Shown here: piece by piece, positions 42,226 through 50,922 of the stretch
Numbering within the stretch: position 1 is the first letter of the stretch
Layout of the letters: each line of letters begins with the position of its first letter
Assembly: GCA_021205245.1 (NCBI GenBank)
Contig: JAJPXZ010000179.1
Span: 1 to 63,711, forward strand
Reading direction: 5' to 3'
Length of the DNA stretch: 63,711 bases
DNA from: Planctomycetaceae bacterium
GTDB lineage: Bacteria; Planctomycetota; SZUA-567
Program-made: the position numbers and the translations under genes
Notes under the pieces: model-generated
What the model was told of the DNA's origin: nothing
Database searches by the model: none
What the model saw: only the letters and a program-made list of their open reading frames with translations

Positions 42226-43179
42226 TTAGTTGACGAGGTTACCGTGCTGGTCGCGGAAGCCGTCCACCGTATAGGTGCCGACTTCGACCGGGTTGTTCTT
42301 GGGCGGGTTGGTGTTCTTGCCCGTCACGTACTCATAGGCGGTCACCAGACCGGTGCTGCCGATTTTGGACGGGAACTGAACCGTATCGCCGACCATGCGG
42401 CCTTCGTTGATGGCGGCGCGGGATTCGTCGCCAAGGTCGTAGCCGCAGACCGAGACGTTCTCGAGCATTTCGGCGCGTTCGATGGCGGAGAGAGCTCCGA
42501 GGGCACAGTCGTCGTTGACGCCGAAGGCACCGACCAGGGTGTCGCCGAAGCGCTGCAACGCGTCCTCGGTTACCGCCATGGCGCGGTCGCGCTGACCGAT
42601 GGCGTTCAGTGTTTCCATGGAGATGCCGGGCAGTTCGGCGCTGACGATTTCCTTGAAGCCTTCAACGCGCTGGGCGGTGGAGGTTACCCCGGTATGATCG
42701 ACAATGAGGATGACGCCGGCATCAACGCCGCGTTCCTTAAGTGCGCCGACCATCAGCTTGCCGGCCAGACGGCCGCCGGCGACGTTGTCGGAGGCACAGT
42801 GGCTGACGACGTCCACGCCTTCGGCAGCCACATCGACGGTGACGACGGGAATGCCGCTGTCGATGGCTTTCTTGAGGGCGGGAGCGACGGCCTTGGAGTC
42901 GCACGGCGCGAGAATAATGGCTGAAACCTTCTGCTGGACAAAGTCGTCAATCTGACGAACCTGCCTGCCTGCGTCGAAATCGGCGTCGGTGAGGCGAAGC
43001 ACCACGTCGATCTCCTTGGCGGTTTTCTCCATCTCGTCCTTCATTTCCTGGAAGAACGGGTGACGAAGAGACATAAGGCTGACGCCGAACACCAGCTTCT
43101 CGCCGCCGAAGGCGGTGGCGCACAGGGGCAGGCCCAGGGCGAGGACCAGAAACAGCGCCACGGCAAAACGTTTAATCAT
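42226..43179 (-). CDS. ABC transporter sugar-binding protein (ribose type)
   Basis: A 317-residue periplasmic binding protein with a clear signal peptide (MIKRFAVALFLVLALGLPL, cleavage near the ATA-FGG region). The ATG at 43179 follows AAAGGAGAAGCA; open frame upstream is not supported. The type-1 binding-protein pattern is visible (ILAPCDSKAVAPALKKAI, QRVEGFKEIV, FGVNDDCALGAL). It is first in the minus-strand operon: binding protein, GRE, activase, ROK-like kinase, permease, ATPase, permease. The ligand is probably the compound the GRE pathway consumes. Confidence 0.92.
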   Translation of the reverse strand: MIKRFAVALFLVLALGLPLCATAFGGEKLVFGVSLMSLRHPFFQEMKDEMEKTAKEIDVVLRLTDADFDAGRQVRQIDDFVQQKVSAIILAPCDSKAVAPALKKAIDSGIPVVTVDVAAEGVDVVSHCASDNVAGGRLAGKLMVGALKERGVDAGVILIVDHTGVTSTAQRVEGFKEIVSAELPGISMETLNAIGQRDRAMAVTEDALQRFGDTLVGAFGVNDDCALGALSAIERAEMLENVSVCGYDLGDESRAAINEGRMVGDTVQFPSKIGSTGLVTAYEYVTGKNTNPPKNNPVEVGTYTVDGFRDQHGNLVN

Positions 43180-43270
43180 TGCTTCTCCTTTACAGTCGAA
43201 CTCTACAACAACACACCAGCGACATACCGGTTTGTCATATCTCCACGGCAGACAATATATCCTTGCCGTA

Positions 43271-43287
43271 GTAATGTCATGCATTAC
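43271..43287. promoter_or_regulatory. Palindromic operator candidate in the AraC/GRE-operon divergent region
   Basis: Arms GTAATG (43271-43276) and CATTAC (43282-43287), 5-bp centre, between divergent starts at 43179 and 43458. AraC proteins more often use direct repeats, so this is weak. Confidence 0.25.
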
Positions 43288-43457
43288 AATGGTTTGGGCG
43301 TCCATTTTGCTGTTCGGAGTCGGTGCGGCGCTTCGTGGGATCGGATGCAAGGGGTAAAGGGACTGGCACAGATGACATTTGTTGTCTGTCAACACGTGCA
43401 CTATACCATCTTTTCCACGCTATTCTTCCACCATTGTACCATGATACTTTTTGAAAC

Positions 43458-44459
43458 ATGCGGATTAACCTGAACCTGCCGGCAAACGGCAAACGCCTGA
43501 TCTACGACCTCGCCGCCTTCGGCCTACCGGAGGTGCCGTATCTCGCCGCGCAAAATCTACCCTTCACCACGCTGGCCCTGCCGACGCATCTCCACAAGGG
43601 ATGCATGGAAATCAACCATATTCTCAAAGGGGAACGCGTCTACCGCGTCGGCGGAAAAGACTATCACCTGCGCGGCAACCAGGTCTTTATTACCTGGCCG
43701 GACGAGGTTCACGGCAGCGGCTCGTATTTGCATGGGCGCGGTCTGCATTTCTGGATGCAAATTCGCCTGCCCAAGCCTGGCCGCCCCTTCCTCGGCTTCG
43801 GGGCGAAACGGGCGGCGCCGCTTTTGGACGCCTTGTGGGATTTGCCGAGAAGGCAATTCCGTGCCGGTTCGGAAATGCGGGGACTTTATGCCCGGATGTT
43901 ACAATTATGCCGTGAAGGGCCGTCGCCCCTCGCCGCCATGGAAATGTCCGCGCTTATGGCCGAATGGCTGCTTGATATTGCCGGGGCGGCATCGGACGCG
44001 TGGGAGGACGACATTAGCCCTGACATCGCCAAGACGCTGAAAATTATGGAGAATAACCCAATGCGCCACTACTCGGTCTCCGAGTTGGCGGAAGCGGCAT
44101 GCTTGTCCGAGTCTCGATTCAAGGGGAAATTCCGGGATCAGGTAGGTATACCTCCCGGCGAATATTTGCAGCGGCGACGCCTTGAAATGGCGGCCCGCAA
44201 GCTGGTGTGCGGCCGACGCAGCAATATAACCGATGTTGCGCTGGACTTGGGCTTTGCCTCATCGCAGCACTTTTCCACCGTGTTCAAAAAGTTCTTCGGC
44301 ACCAGTCCCGCTGTCTGGATTCGGGAATTCGGACAAGGCGGTACCGACCGCAAAACCGAGAACGGCATCCGCCCAGCCAAAGACAAGGACGGATTCATAC
44401 CGTGGGTGGATGAAGAGGGCCGGCTGCACGGGTATATTTGCGGTGAAGAGGAGATATAA
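43458..44459 (+). CDS. AraC-family transcriptional regulator
   Basis: A 333-residue regulator with an N-terminal cupin-like ligand domain (about 30-120, including LPTHLHKGCMEINHILKGE) and a C-terminal double helix-turn-helix at about 190-290 (SVSELAEAACLSESRFKGKF and ITDVALDLGFASSQHFSTVF). A tail of about 45 residues follows. The translation start is ATG at 43458; no strong ribosome-binding site is seen. It is transcribed away from the sugar-binding protein gene and is the likely activator of the GRE operon. Confidence 0.9.
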   Translation: MRINLNLPANGKRLIYDLAAFGLPEVPYLAAQNLPFTTLALPTHLHKGCMEINHILKGERVYRVGGKDYHLRGNQVFITWPDEVHGSGSYLHGRGLHFWMQIRLPKPGRPFLGFGAKRAAPLLDALWDLPRRQFRAGSEMRGLYARMLQLCREGPSPLAAMEMSALMAEWLLDIAGAASDAWEDDISPDIAKTLKIMENNPMRHYSVSELAEAACLSESRFKGKFRDQVGIPPGEYLQRRRLEMAARKLVCGRRSNITDVALDLGFASSQHFSTVFKKFFGTSPAVWIREFGQGGTDRKTENGIRPAKDKDGFIPWVDEEGRLHGYICGEEEI

Positions 44460-44590
44460 TCCCGTCTTGGAAAAACCAGCGCATAGGGTAATCAATTCAG
44501 TGCATGTAGACCGTAAAAAGGCCTCTTTAAACGCTTGACGGGCTACATGGTTCTTCGTTCTGTCGATAACATCAATTTCGAAATGACATC

Positions 44591-44619
44591 AAAAAGGGGA
44601 AGACTCCAAGGTCTTCCCC
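44591..44619 (-). terminator. Intrinsic terminator of TRAP module A
   Basis: A perfect 9-bp stem GGGGAAGAC (44596-44604) / GTCTTCCCC (44611-44619), loop 6 nt. On the minus strand it is followed by five T residues. It lies 17 bp after the dctM stop. Confidence 0.88.
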
Positions 44620-44636
44620 ACTTATTGCGTAATCTT

Positions 44637-45905
44637 CTATACCACGAGAAAAGTACAAATGAATGGCAAGTAGGTGAATGCGACGAGTAATCCCACCAGG
44701 GCAGCAAAGTATGGCACGACCGCCCAACTAACCGCTGGAATTGAGACACCGGAAATACCGCTGGCGACGAAGAGGTTGACCGCCATTGGAGGAGTAACCA
44801 TGCCGACGGAGGTGTTGATGACCATGATGACGCCCAACGCTATCGGATGCAAATCCAGGTGCGTCGCGAGCGGCAGGAGTATCGGGGTCATAAGGAGGAT
44901 TATAGATTGCGTCTCGAGGAAGCAGCCAAAAAAGAGCAGAACCACATTCATCATCAAGAGTAGCACGTATTTACTATGGAAAACTCCGAGCAGTGTTTCG
45001 GTAATATAACCGGGAATGCCAGTCGAGGTCATCAGCCACGAGAATGACGACGCCATTGAAACGATAAATAACACGACCGCCGTACTCCGCGCTGTCCTGA
45101 TCATCACGTTCACCATTTCACGCATGGTCAGTTCTTTATAGATGAATCTTCCCACGAAGAAAGCATAGACGCAAGAGACCGCGGCCGCTTCGGTGGGCGT
45201 GAAGATGCCGCCGTAGATACCCCCCAGGATAATGACAGGCATAAGTAGCGCCCACACGGCTCCTGCAAACACGGCCAGCATGTCCCTGAAAGCAAGGCGC
45301 ATGGATTGATTGGATTCATATCCTCTGCACAACAACATACTGACTACGGAGATGACGATTGTCATGATCAATCCCGGCACCACGCCGGAAATAAACATAC
45401 TCCCCACTGATACGTTGGCCATCATCGAGTATGTGATCATGGAAATGCTGGGCGGGATCACCACACCGAGCGTCCCGGCAGCGGCGGCGATGGCGGCGGC
45501 ACGGGGCTTTGGGTACCCCGTTTCGACCATTCGGGGAATCATTAATCCGCCGATGGCGGCGACGGTCGCAGGGTTGGAGCCGGAGATCGCGCCGAAGAAG
45601 CAGGACGAAACGGTGGTAATAACTGACAGACTTGCCGGCAGACCGGCCAGGATGGATTGGGCAAAGGAGACCAGCCGTTTGGAAATGCCCCCCCGCTGCA
45701 TGATTTCACCGGCCAGGATAAAGAAGGGGACGGCCAGAAAGATGAAGTTGTCAAGCGAGGTGAACATGCGCTGGGTGATCATAATGGGAGGTATGCGGGA
45801 CCCTGTCAGGATCAGCGTGGCAAAGACCGAGAATCCCATGCACAGACTAATGGGTATCCCCAGGAAAAGTGTGAGGAACAATACAAAGAACAGAATAACC
45901 GCCAT
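44637..45905 (-). CDS. TRAP transporter large permease (DctM type), module A
   Basis: A 422-residue membrane protein with about 12 hydrophobic helices. Family motifs are PFFILAGEIMQRGGISKRLV, FGAISGSNPATVAAIG and GVVIPPSISMITY. It is the ion-coupled permease of a tripartite periplasmic importer. It follows the small permease gene with 15 bp between, and the binding-protein gene upstream completes the system. TRAP systems of this type mostly carry sugar acids or other organic acids. Confidence 0.94.
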   Translation of the reverse strand: MAVILFFVLFLTLFLGIPISLCMGFSVFATLILTGSRIPPIMITQRMFTSLDNFIFLAVPFFILAGEIMQRGGISKRLVSFAQSILAGLPASLSVITTVSSCFFGAISGSNPATVAAIGGLMIPRMVETGYPKPRAAAIAAAAGTLGVVIPPSISMITYSMMANVSVGSMFISGVVPGLIMTIVISVVSMLLCRGYESNQSMRLAFRDMLAVFAGAVWALLMPVIILGGIYGGIFTPTEAAAVSCVYAFFVGRFIYKELTMREMVNVMIRTARSTAVVLFIVSMASSFSWLMTSTGIPGYITETLLGVFHSKYVLLLMMNVVLLFFGCFLETQSIILLMTPILLPLATHLDLHPIALGVIMVINTSVGMVTPPMAVNLFVASGISGVSIPAVSWAVVPYFAALVGLLVAFTYLPFICTFLVV

Positions 45906-45920
45906 ATCGGCATCTCCTTT

Positions 45921-46433
45921 TTAGATTTCATCCTCGGGATTGGGTCCGGCAGCCGATTCCATTTTTAGGTTTTCCACGCACGCCTGAACAGTTCGTATGG
46001 CCATCAGGAAACAGCCGATGGGAATTGCGATATAGACGGTCCACATGGGGATGCGCATCGACGCGGATATTTGATTCATCCTGATGATGCGGGAGACCAT
46101 CGAGCCGGAGTAATACACCAGCACGCCCATGAAGAACACGACAAAGACGGTGACGAATATTCGTTGCCAGCGATGGTGTTTGGGTGAGAGCATTGTGGGC
46201 AGAATGTCGACGATGAAGTGAGCATTGTGGCGCGCACCAGCGCCGATGCCCAGAAATACCACCCAGACGCAAAGATAACGGCTTAGCTCGTCAGCCCAAG
46301 GCATGGAAAACAGGCCTGTGTAGCGGCCAACCGTGGCCAGGAAGACCGAGATCACCATGATGGTAAGAAAAAAGGCGACAAAGTATTCTTCGAGATTACC
46401 GAAGATTTTCTTCAAGCGTTCAAGCATGAGCAT
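45921..46433 (-). CDS. TRAP transporter small permease (DctQ type), module A
   Basis: A 170-residue membrane protein with four hydrophobic helices and the family pattern ADELSRYLCVWVVFLGIGAGAR. It partners the DctM protein encoded immediately downstream. A second Met two codons in is an equally good start. Confidence 0.9.
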   Translation of the reverse strand: MLMLERLKKIFGNLEEYFVAFFLTIMVISVFLATVGRYTGLFSMPWADELSRYLCVWVVFLGIGAGARHNAHFIVDILPTMLSPKHHRWQRIFVTVFVVFFMGVLVYYSGSMVSRIIRMNQISASMRIPMWTVYIAIPIGCFLMAIRTVQACVENLKMESAAGPNPEDEI

Positions 46434-46470
46434 TCTCGCTTATGGAAAAGGTTCGTATAGCTGAGTCGAC

Positions 46471-46498
46471 GGCCCGCCTTCCCGCCGAAAGGCGGGCC
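46471..46498 (-). other. RNA hairpin between dctP and dctQ (module A)
   Basis: A perfect 10-bp stem GGCCCGCCTT (46471-46480) / AAGGCGGGCC (46489-46498) without a T run. A hairpin at this place commonly protects or partly terminates the abundant binding-protein message, giving more DctP than permease. Confidence 0.6.
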
Positions 46499-46599
46499 GA
46501 AATGGACTGACAGGAGTCACAATCGTTTTTTGCGATTGAAAAACTCGAGGTCGGACTATTTTGAAGCACGTAATAGGGCTCAGCCTTATCGAAGGAGCA

Positions 46600-47568
46600 C
46601 TACTCGCCGATAAAGGCCTTCATGTATTCTGGCTTGATCTTGTCGCGGAATTCTTCGTAGACCTTGGCGCTGGCCTTCTTCCATTCCTCAACATCAACCT
46701 CGACAACAATCATGCCTTTCTTCTTTAATTCGTCGATCAACTGTAGTTCGATGTCTGCCGAGTATTGCCGCTCGTAATTCATTGCTTCGAAGGCGGCGCG
46801 GTTGATTTGTTCGCGGTGCTTGTCGGAGAGGCTGTTGTAAAGGTCGTTGTTCATGAGCAGGATGGCGGGTGAGTAGAAATGGAAGGTGAGGGATAGGTAT
46901 TTCTGCACTTCGTACACTTTGGCGGCCCAGATGGAATTGATGGCGTTTTCGTGTCCATCGATCACACCTTGTTGCATGGCGATAAATACCTCGTTCCACG
47001 CCATTGGTACAGCGGTCGCTCCGTAGTTGTTAAAGGTGTATTGGTGGATGGGGTTTTCCATGGTGCGAATCTTCATGCCAGCCAGTTCGCTTGGGCTTTC
47101 GATAGGAGCGCGATTGTTGGTCAGGCAGCGGAAGCCGTTTTCCCAAAATCCCATGCCCTTCAAGTTGGCTGGCTCAAGGGTTGCCAGGATCTGTTGGCCG
47201 ATGGGGCCGTCAAGGGTGGTGAAGAGTTTTTCACGGCTGGTTACCAAGTAGGGGAGATCCATGACCATGAAGTCTGAGGAAAAGTTAGAAAGAGGACCGG
47301 AGGAACTGATGCACATTTCCACAGTGCCAAGAGATGTTCCTTCGATGAGGTCGCGTTCACTGCCGAGTTGACTGGCAGGAAAGACGTCGATGATGATCTC
47401 GCCGCCTGTGTATTCAGCTACCAGCTCCTGGAACCGTATCGCACCCTTGTGATAGTTGCTGTCAATCTCGCTGGTGAATCCGAGCTTAAAGCGTTCGCCC
47501 GCCTGGGCGGCCGTAACAGTCATGACAAGCGCTGCCAGGATAGCGACGGTGAAGAATTTTCTACGCAC
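46600..47568 (-). CDS. TRAP transporter solute-binding protein (DctP type), module A
   Basis: A 322-residue periplasmic binding protein with signal peptide MRRKFFTVAILAALVMTVTA (cleavage after AQA). It has the DctP pattern ETSEIDSNYHKGAIRFQELV-like start, MRTMENPIHQ with the carboxylate-binding Arg region, and PMAWNEVFIAMQQGVIDGHE. It captures a carboxylated ligand for the DctQM pair downstream. With the neighbouring oxidoisomerase-like and TIM-barrel genes a branched or linear sugar acid is likely. Confidence 0.92.
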   Translation of the reverse strand: MRRKFFTVAILAALVMTVTAAQAGERFKLGFTSEIDSNYHKGAIRFQELVAEYTGGEIIIDVFPASQLGSERDLIEGTSLGTVEMCISSSGPLSNFSSDFMVMDLPYLVTSREKLFTTLDGPIGQQILATLEPANLKGMGFWENGFRCLTNNRAPIESPSELAGMKIRTMENPIHQYTFNNYGATAVPMAWNEVFIAMQQGVIDGHENAINSIWAAKVYEVQKYLSLTFHFYSPAILLMNNDLYNSLSDKHREQINRAAFEAMNYERQYSADIELQLIDELKKKGMIVVEVDVEEWKKASAKVYEEFRDKIKPEYMKAFIGE

Positions 47569-47645
47569 GGTTTTCTCCTATGGCGATTGTAAAAATGGGA
47601 ATGAATGACGTAATTCCGATAAAACCCACTTGCTGCGCTACATGG

Positions 47646-48500
47646 TTAAAGTGACAGTTCCGGAACATTCTTCTTTAGGTATGCTATACTTCGGTCAATC
47701 CAGTTTTCGACGCTGTCGATGGCACTGTCGTCCTGCGATATTTCCATCGAAAAGACCGGTTCGATATTCGCCTTGCGGCAGCTTTCGGCTATGCCCAGTT
47801 CGAGACATTTCTTCAGGTAGTCTGAAAAAGGGACGCCGTTTGTGCCGATGACGCTGTTGGAATGGGCCATGCCGTTGTGATCGCTGAGATGGCCGTGGTA
47901 AAGGCGACCAGCGAATCGATCGAGATATTCGGGACCCTCCCGGGTCATCCACATATGTCCGATATCGACATTCGGGTAAAGGTTGGGGAGGCCGATTTCC
48001 TGCAGTGCGCGATATAGGTGGTCCATATTGGAGAGGAGATAGTACACATGCGGCTCCATCTCCACACCGACGAGCAATTCCATTTTCGCTGCCCATTCGG
48101 CGTACTCGGTGATTGAGTTCAGCATATGTACCCACGAACGTTCGGGGGCAACGCCAATCTCACGATAGCCGCCGACGCAAATGAGCGCCTGCCTGCCGCC
48201 CATAGCGCGGATGAATTCCGCACACCGCTTCATATAGGCCATATTCTTGTCGCGGGCCGCTGCGCTGCTGGAGGCGATACCGTCAGCCATGATTATAAGC
48301 ATTTGCGAGGCGACTACACCGTGGTCGCCAAGTGCTTTGGCCACATCCTTCTGGTCTCCTGGTTGCATAGTTGACGGATCGCTGTGTCGGTTAGAGGAGA
48401 AATCGAAGAACCGTATGCCGCGTGACGCCGAGATTTTAATGCCTTCAACCAGCGAATGGCCGGTGCGGTCGAAGATGTAACTTTGACTCGCTATGTACAT
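47646..48500 (-). CDS. Sugar-phosphate isomerase/epimerase-type TIM barrel (AP-endonuclease 2 family), module A
   Basis: A 284-residue xylose-isomerase-like TIM barrel. Probable metal ligands are the Glu of VGVEMEPHVYY, the Asp/His of NVDIGHMW, the GHLSDHN segment, and the late Glu in FSMEIS. The ATG at 48500 follows AAAGGAACGCGCCC. The family holds isomerases, epimerases and some decarboxylases, including OiaC, which converts 3-oxo-isoapionate to L-erythrulose. Because an ApnO-like gene is in the same module, OiaC-like activity is a reasonable but unproved assignment. Confidence 0.82.
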   Translation of the reverse strand: MYIASQSYIFDRTGHSLVEGIKISASRGIRFFDFSSNRHSDPSTMQPGDQKDVAKALGDHGVVASQMLIIMADGIASSSAAARDKNMAYMKRCAEFIRAMGGRQALICVGGYREIGVAPERSWVHMLNSITEYAEWAAKMELLVGVEMEPHVYYLLSNMDHLYRALQEIGLPNLYPNVDIGHMWMTREGPEYLDRFAGRLYHGHLSDHNGMAHSNSVIGTNGVPFSDYLKKCLELGIAESCRKANIEPVFSMEISQDDSAIDSVENWIDRSIAYLKKNVPELSL

Positions 48501-48591
48501 GGGCGCGTTCCTTTGCACGTGCCGGCCGTCCCGGCTTGATACGGGGCGGGATGGCACGAATTGGGCTGTTGATGAGCCGTAGGGGACGGGG

Positions 48592-48614
48592 CATGATTGC
48601 TTGTGGCAATCATG
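48592..48614. promoter_or_regulatory. Perfect inverted repeat between the GntR gene and the TIM-barrel gene (module A)
   Basis: Arms CATGATTGC (48592-48600) and GCAATCATG (48606-48614), 5-bp centre, upstream of the TIM-barrel start and just after the GntR gene. It could be an operator for the adjacent regulator or a terminator stem; no T run was seen. Confidence 0.45.
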
Positions 48615-48651
48615 TTACGCTGGGAAAAGCCGAATCAAGGGAAAGGTACTG

Positions 48652-49452
48652 TTATGGAAAACGGTCCATGGAGTAAATCCAGGTGTCGATGGAATGAGCG
48701 ATGGCGCTGATGCCCTTTCCGGGGTTTCGTTCCCGAATGGCGTCCACAATTTCCGTATGAGTGCCAACCACCACTTTGTATTGCTCCCCCTTTTCGCGCA
48801 ATTCAAACGTGTTGCGGATGGTGGGGAGAATAAGTTCGAGCGTGAAGCTATAAATGCGATGTACCGGTTCGTTATGTGTGGCACGGCTCATGGCGAGATG
48901 GAAACGCCGTTCTCCGTTGATAAGGTCTTCGGCGGTATAGTCGCCGCTGTCGAGAATGCCCTTGAGGCTGAGGTGGGCGGTGTCGAGCAGTTCCATGTCT
49001 TCCGGAGTGTGGCGGGTGATGGCGAGGTCGACAACCCCGTACTCCATCAGTTTTCGCAGTTCAATAAGGTTGCGCTGGTCGTAGCCGCTGGCAAGGATTT
49101 GAAAAAGAAGATGGTCGAATAGAGTTGTGCCCATGTTTTGCGAAACATAGGTGCCATCACCCCGGCGGATTTCCAGGATCCCGTATCCCGCCAACACCTT
49201 TACCGCCTCGCGGATGCTGCCCCGGCCAATATTCATGCTGTCGGACAACTCCTTTTCCGACGGAATGCGATCTCCTGGATTCAAGATCCGCTGGAGAAAG
49301 AGCATTTTGAAACGGTCGATAACATGGTCTACCGCGCTCCTCCTACCGCCGGTGGCAAAGAAGTCCAGCACCGCATTGCGTGAATCCTGGCTCTTTGACA
49401 GGAAGCGTCCGGATTCGGTTTTCTCGGAAAACATGTTTGGCTCAATATCCAT
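48652..49452 (-). CDS. GntR/FadR-family (FCD) transcriptional regulator, module A
   Basis: A 266-residue regulator. The N-terminal winged helix-turn-helix (about 40-108) includes PGDRIPSEKELSDSMNIGRG, SIREAVKVLAGYGILEI and GDGTYVS. The C-terminal all-helical FCD ligand domain has the metal-site histidines typical of the FadR subgroup (FHLAMSRATHNE and VGTHTEIVDAI). The N-terminal extension of about 40 residues is longer than usual and a later Met start is possible. It probably represses the module until the sugar acid binds. Confidence 0.9.
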   Translation of the reverse strand: MDIEPNMFSEKTESGRFLSKSQDSRNAVLDFFATGGRRSAVDHVIDRFKMLFLQRILNPGDRIPSEKELSDSMNIGRGSIREAVKVLAGYGILEIRRGDGTYVSQNMGTTLFDHLLFQILASGYDQRNLIELRKLMEYGVVDLAITRHTPEDMELLDTAHLSLKGILDSGDYTAEDLINGERRFHLAMSRATHNEPVHRIYSFTLELILPTIRNTFELREKGEQYKVVVGTHTEIVDAIRERNPGKGISAIAHSIDTWIYSMDRFP

Positions 49453-49592
49453 CTACACTCACTCCGGGTTGATTCTTGGTCGAGTTGGCTCCGGTGACGC
49501 AGCGCGCCTCCGATTTGCCATTTTCACCGCAATTATCTATATGGCAACAACAAACTCGCCCGACTGTCAGCCCGACTGTCCCCGCGTTAAGC

Positions 49593-50426
49593 CTAAACAG
49601 TGATGTCGCTTGCGCTTTTACGGATGGCATCCATAGTAAAGATTTTATCCAGCCAGCCGGGTTGGAAAATCACAGGAGTAGCAAGCCTGACCGCCTCGAG
49701 GCAGGCGTCAGACATGTTATAGTCCACATAATCAAATACGACAACCGATTCACCCAGCATGTGGCCCATAAGGAATGCTTTAGCCGCTTCCGGAGGGACA
49801 CCCATATCAATGACGCGGTCCAAGGCGGCGCGGAGACCGTAGAGCATGGTGGCGCAGACCGTTTCGACAAGCCCTGGTTCGAGGATGGCCATCTGTTCCA
49901 CTGATACTCGGTAGGAATTCACCACCTTGCCGAACACGGTTTTAGCGAGCGCCTCCCCCCGACTGTACTGGGCTTCATCTCCCTTGAAGAGGGCGCAGAC
50001 AATGTTCTGTTTGGCATAATCTCCGCCGAAATAGTCTGACTTCGCCTTCGGATCGGTTTCATCGTTAATAAAAGCGGTATGGCATGGGTGCGTTACGAAA
50101 TAATCAACATCTGGCTTGGTCGGAAGTTTACCGGCGAATGCGGCGGCAGGGTCCAGCATCATGACCATCGAGCCGGGCTTGAGGAGTGGCAACATGTCCG
50201 TTGCCACATTGTTGATAAAGCGGTCTGGCAGTGCCATGATGACGTAATCGGCTTGGGGGATAGCATCGGGAAACGGGGTGACAGACAGGCCGATTTCGCC
50301 TAGCCTTTTGACGCCTTTGGGGGAACTTTCGATATACAAGGTTTCGTAAGTTTTGCTATTTCTTAAGTTACGAGCTAAGCGCATGCCCATCTTCCCTGCT
50401 GCACCCAAGAGCACAACCTTTTCCAT
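49593..50426 (-). CDS. 6-phosphogluconate-dehydrogenase-like oxidoreductase (ApnO-like, D-apionate oxidoisomerase candidate)
   Basis: A 277-residue NAD(P)-dependent enzyme. The N-terminal Rossmann fold has VVLLGAAGKMGMRLARNL (residues 4-21). The conserved central THPCHTAFINDETDPKAK and the C-terminal helical domain (QMAILEPGLVETVCATMLYG) resemble proteins annotated as phosphogluconate dehydrogenase C-terminal domain proteins, which include the apionate oxidoisomerase ApnO. The ATG at 50426 follows AAAAGGGAAGAC. It is first in module A, upstream of the GntR gene. Assignment rests on remembered sequence features and on the TIM-barrel partner; a ketopantoate- or semialdehyde-type reductase remains possible. 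Confidence 0.65.
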   Translation of the reverse strand: MEKVVLLGAAGKMGMRLARNLRNSKTYETLYIESSPKGVKRLGEIGLSVTPFPDAIPQADYVIMALPDRFINNVATDMLPLLKPGSMVMMLDPAAAFAGKLPTKPDVDYFVTHPCHTAFINDETDPKAKSDYFGGDYAKQNIVCALFKGDEAQYSRGEALAKTVFGKVVNSYRVSVEQMAILEPGLVETVCATMLYGLRAALDRVIDMGVPPEAAKAFLMGHMLGESVVVFDYVDYNMSDACLEAVRLATPVIFQPGWLDKIFTMDAIRKSASDITV

Positions 50427-50864
50427 GTCTTCCCTTTTCAATTCGAGAGCGGAATTAAACCTCATGGTTCACCAAGAATTGCCGTGTAGTTTAGTCGAGG
50501 TGGCACCTCCTTTCGTTGCAAGTATCGATTCGATGTCAGCCATCATACGTATGATATCGCATCAATTTACTTGTGCAACTTTTTATTAGTGAATTTCGAG
50601 AGGAATCTATTGGTGGAATGTATTTGGAGAACTGTTTACAGATCGCAAACAAGATTCGTATGATGGTAAAACAAGAAAAAATAAGGAGATAATGAGGTAA
50701 AACTATCGGTGTGAAGAGTCTGGAAATCGTCAATAATTTTCCTACCTCATTCTGTACTGAGGTGAACTCCCGCGCGGTTCTTCCAATAAGCCGGTAACCT
50801 TATCAAATTATTGACAGAACCTAGGTGGCATGAAGAAGTAACGGCCGGAACTATCGAGAATCAA
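50427..50864. promoter_or_regulatory. Regulatory region upstream of the ApnO-like gene with palindromic operator
   Basis: A 14-bp perfect palindrome ATCATACGTATGAT occupies 50542-50555, about 115 bp upstream of the start at 50426. A half-site TTCGTATGATGG follows near 50654-50665. FCD-type GntR regulators bind short palindromes of this kind. The rest is AT-rich and shows no gene. Confidence 0.5.
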
Positions 50865-50897
50865 AAAAGAAGCGGGTGGAGCCTGCACTCCACCCGC
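50865..50897 (-). terminator. Intrinsic terminator of TRAP module B
   Basis: A perfect 10-bp stem GCGGGTGGAG (50872-50881) / CTCCACCCGC (50888-50897), loop 6 nt, followed on the minus strand by TTCTTTTTTG. It lies 25 bp after the alcohol dehydrogenase stop. Confidence 0.92.
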
Positions 50898-50922
50898 GTT
50901 ATTCTTGTTGGTAGGTCAGAAG

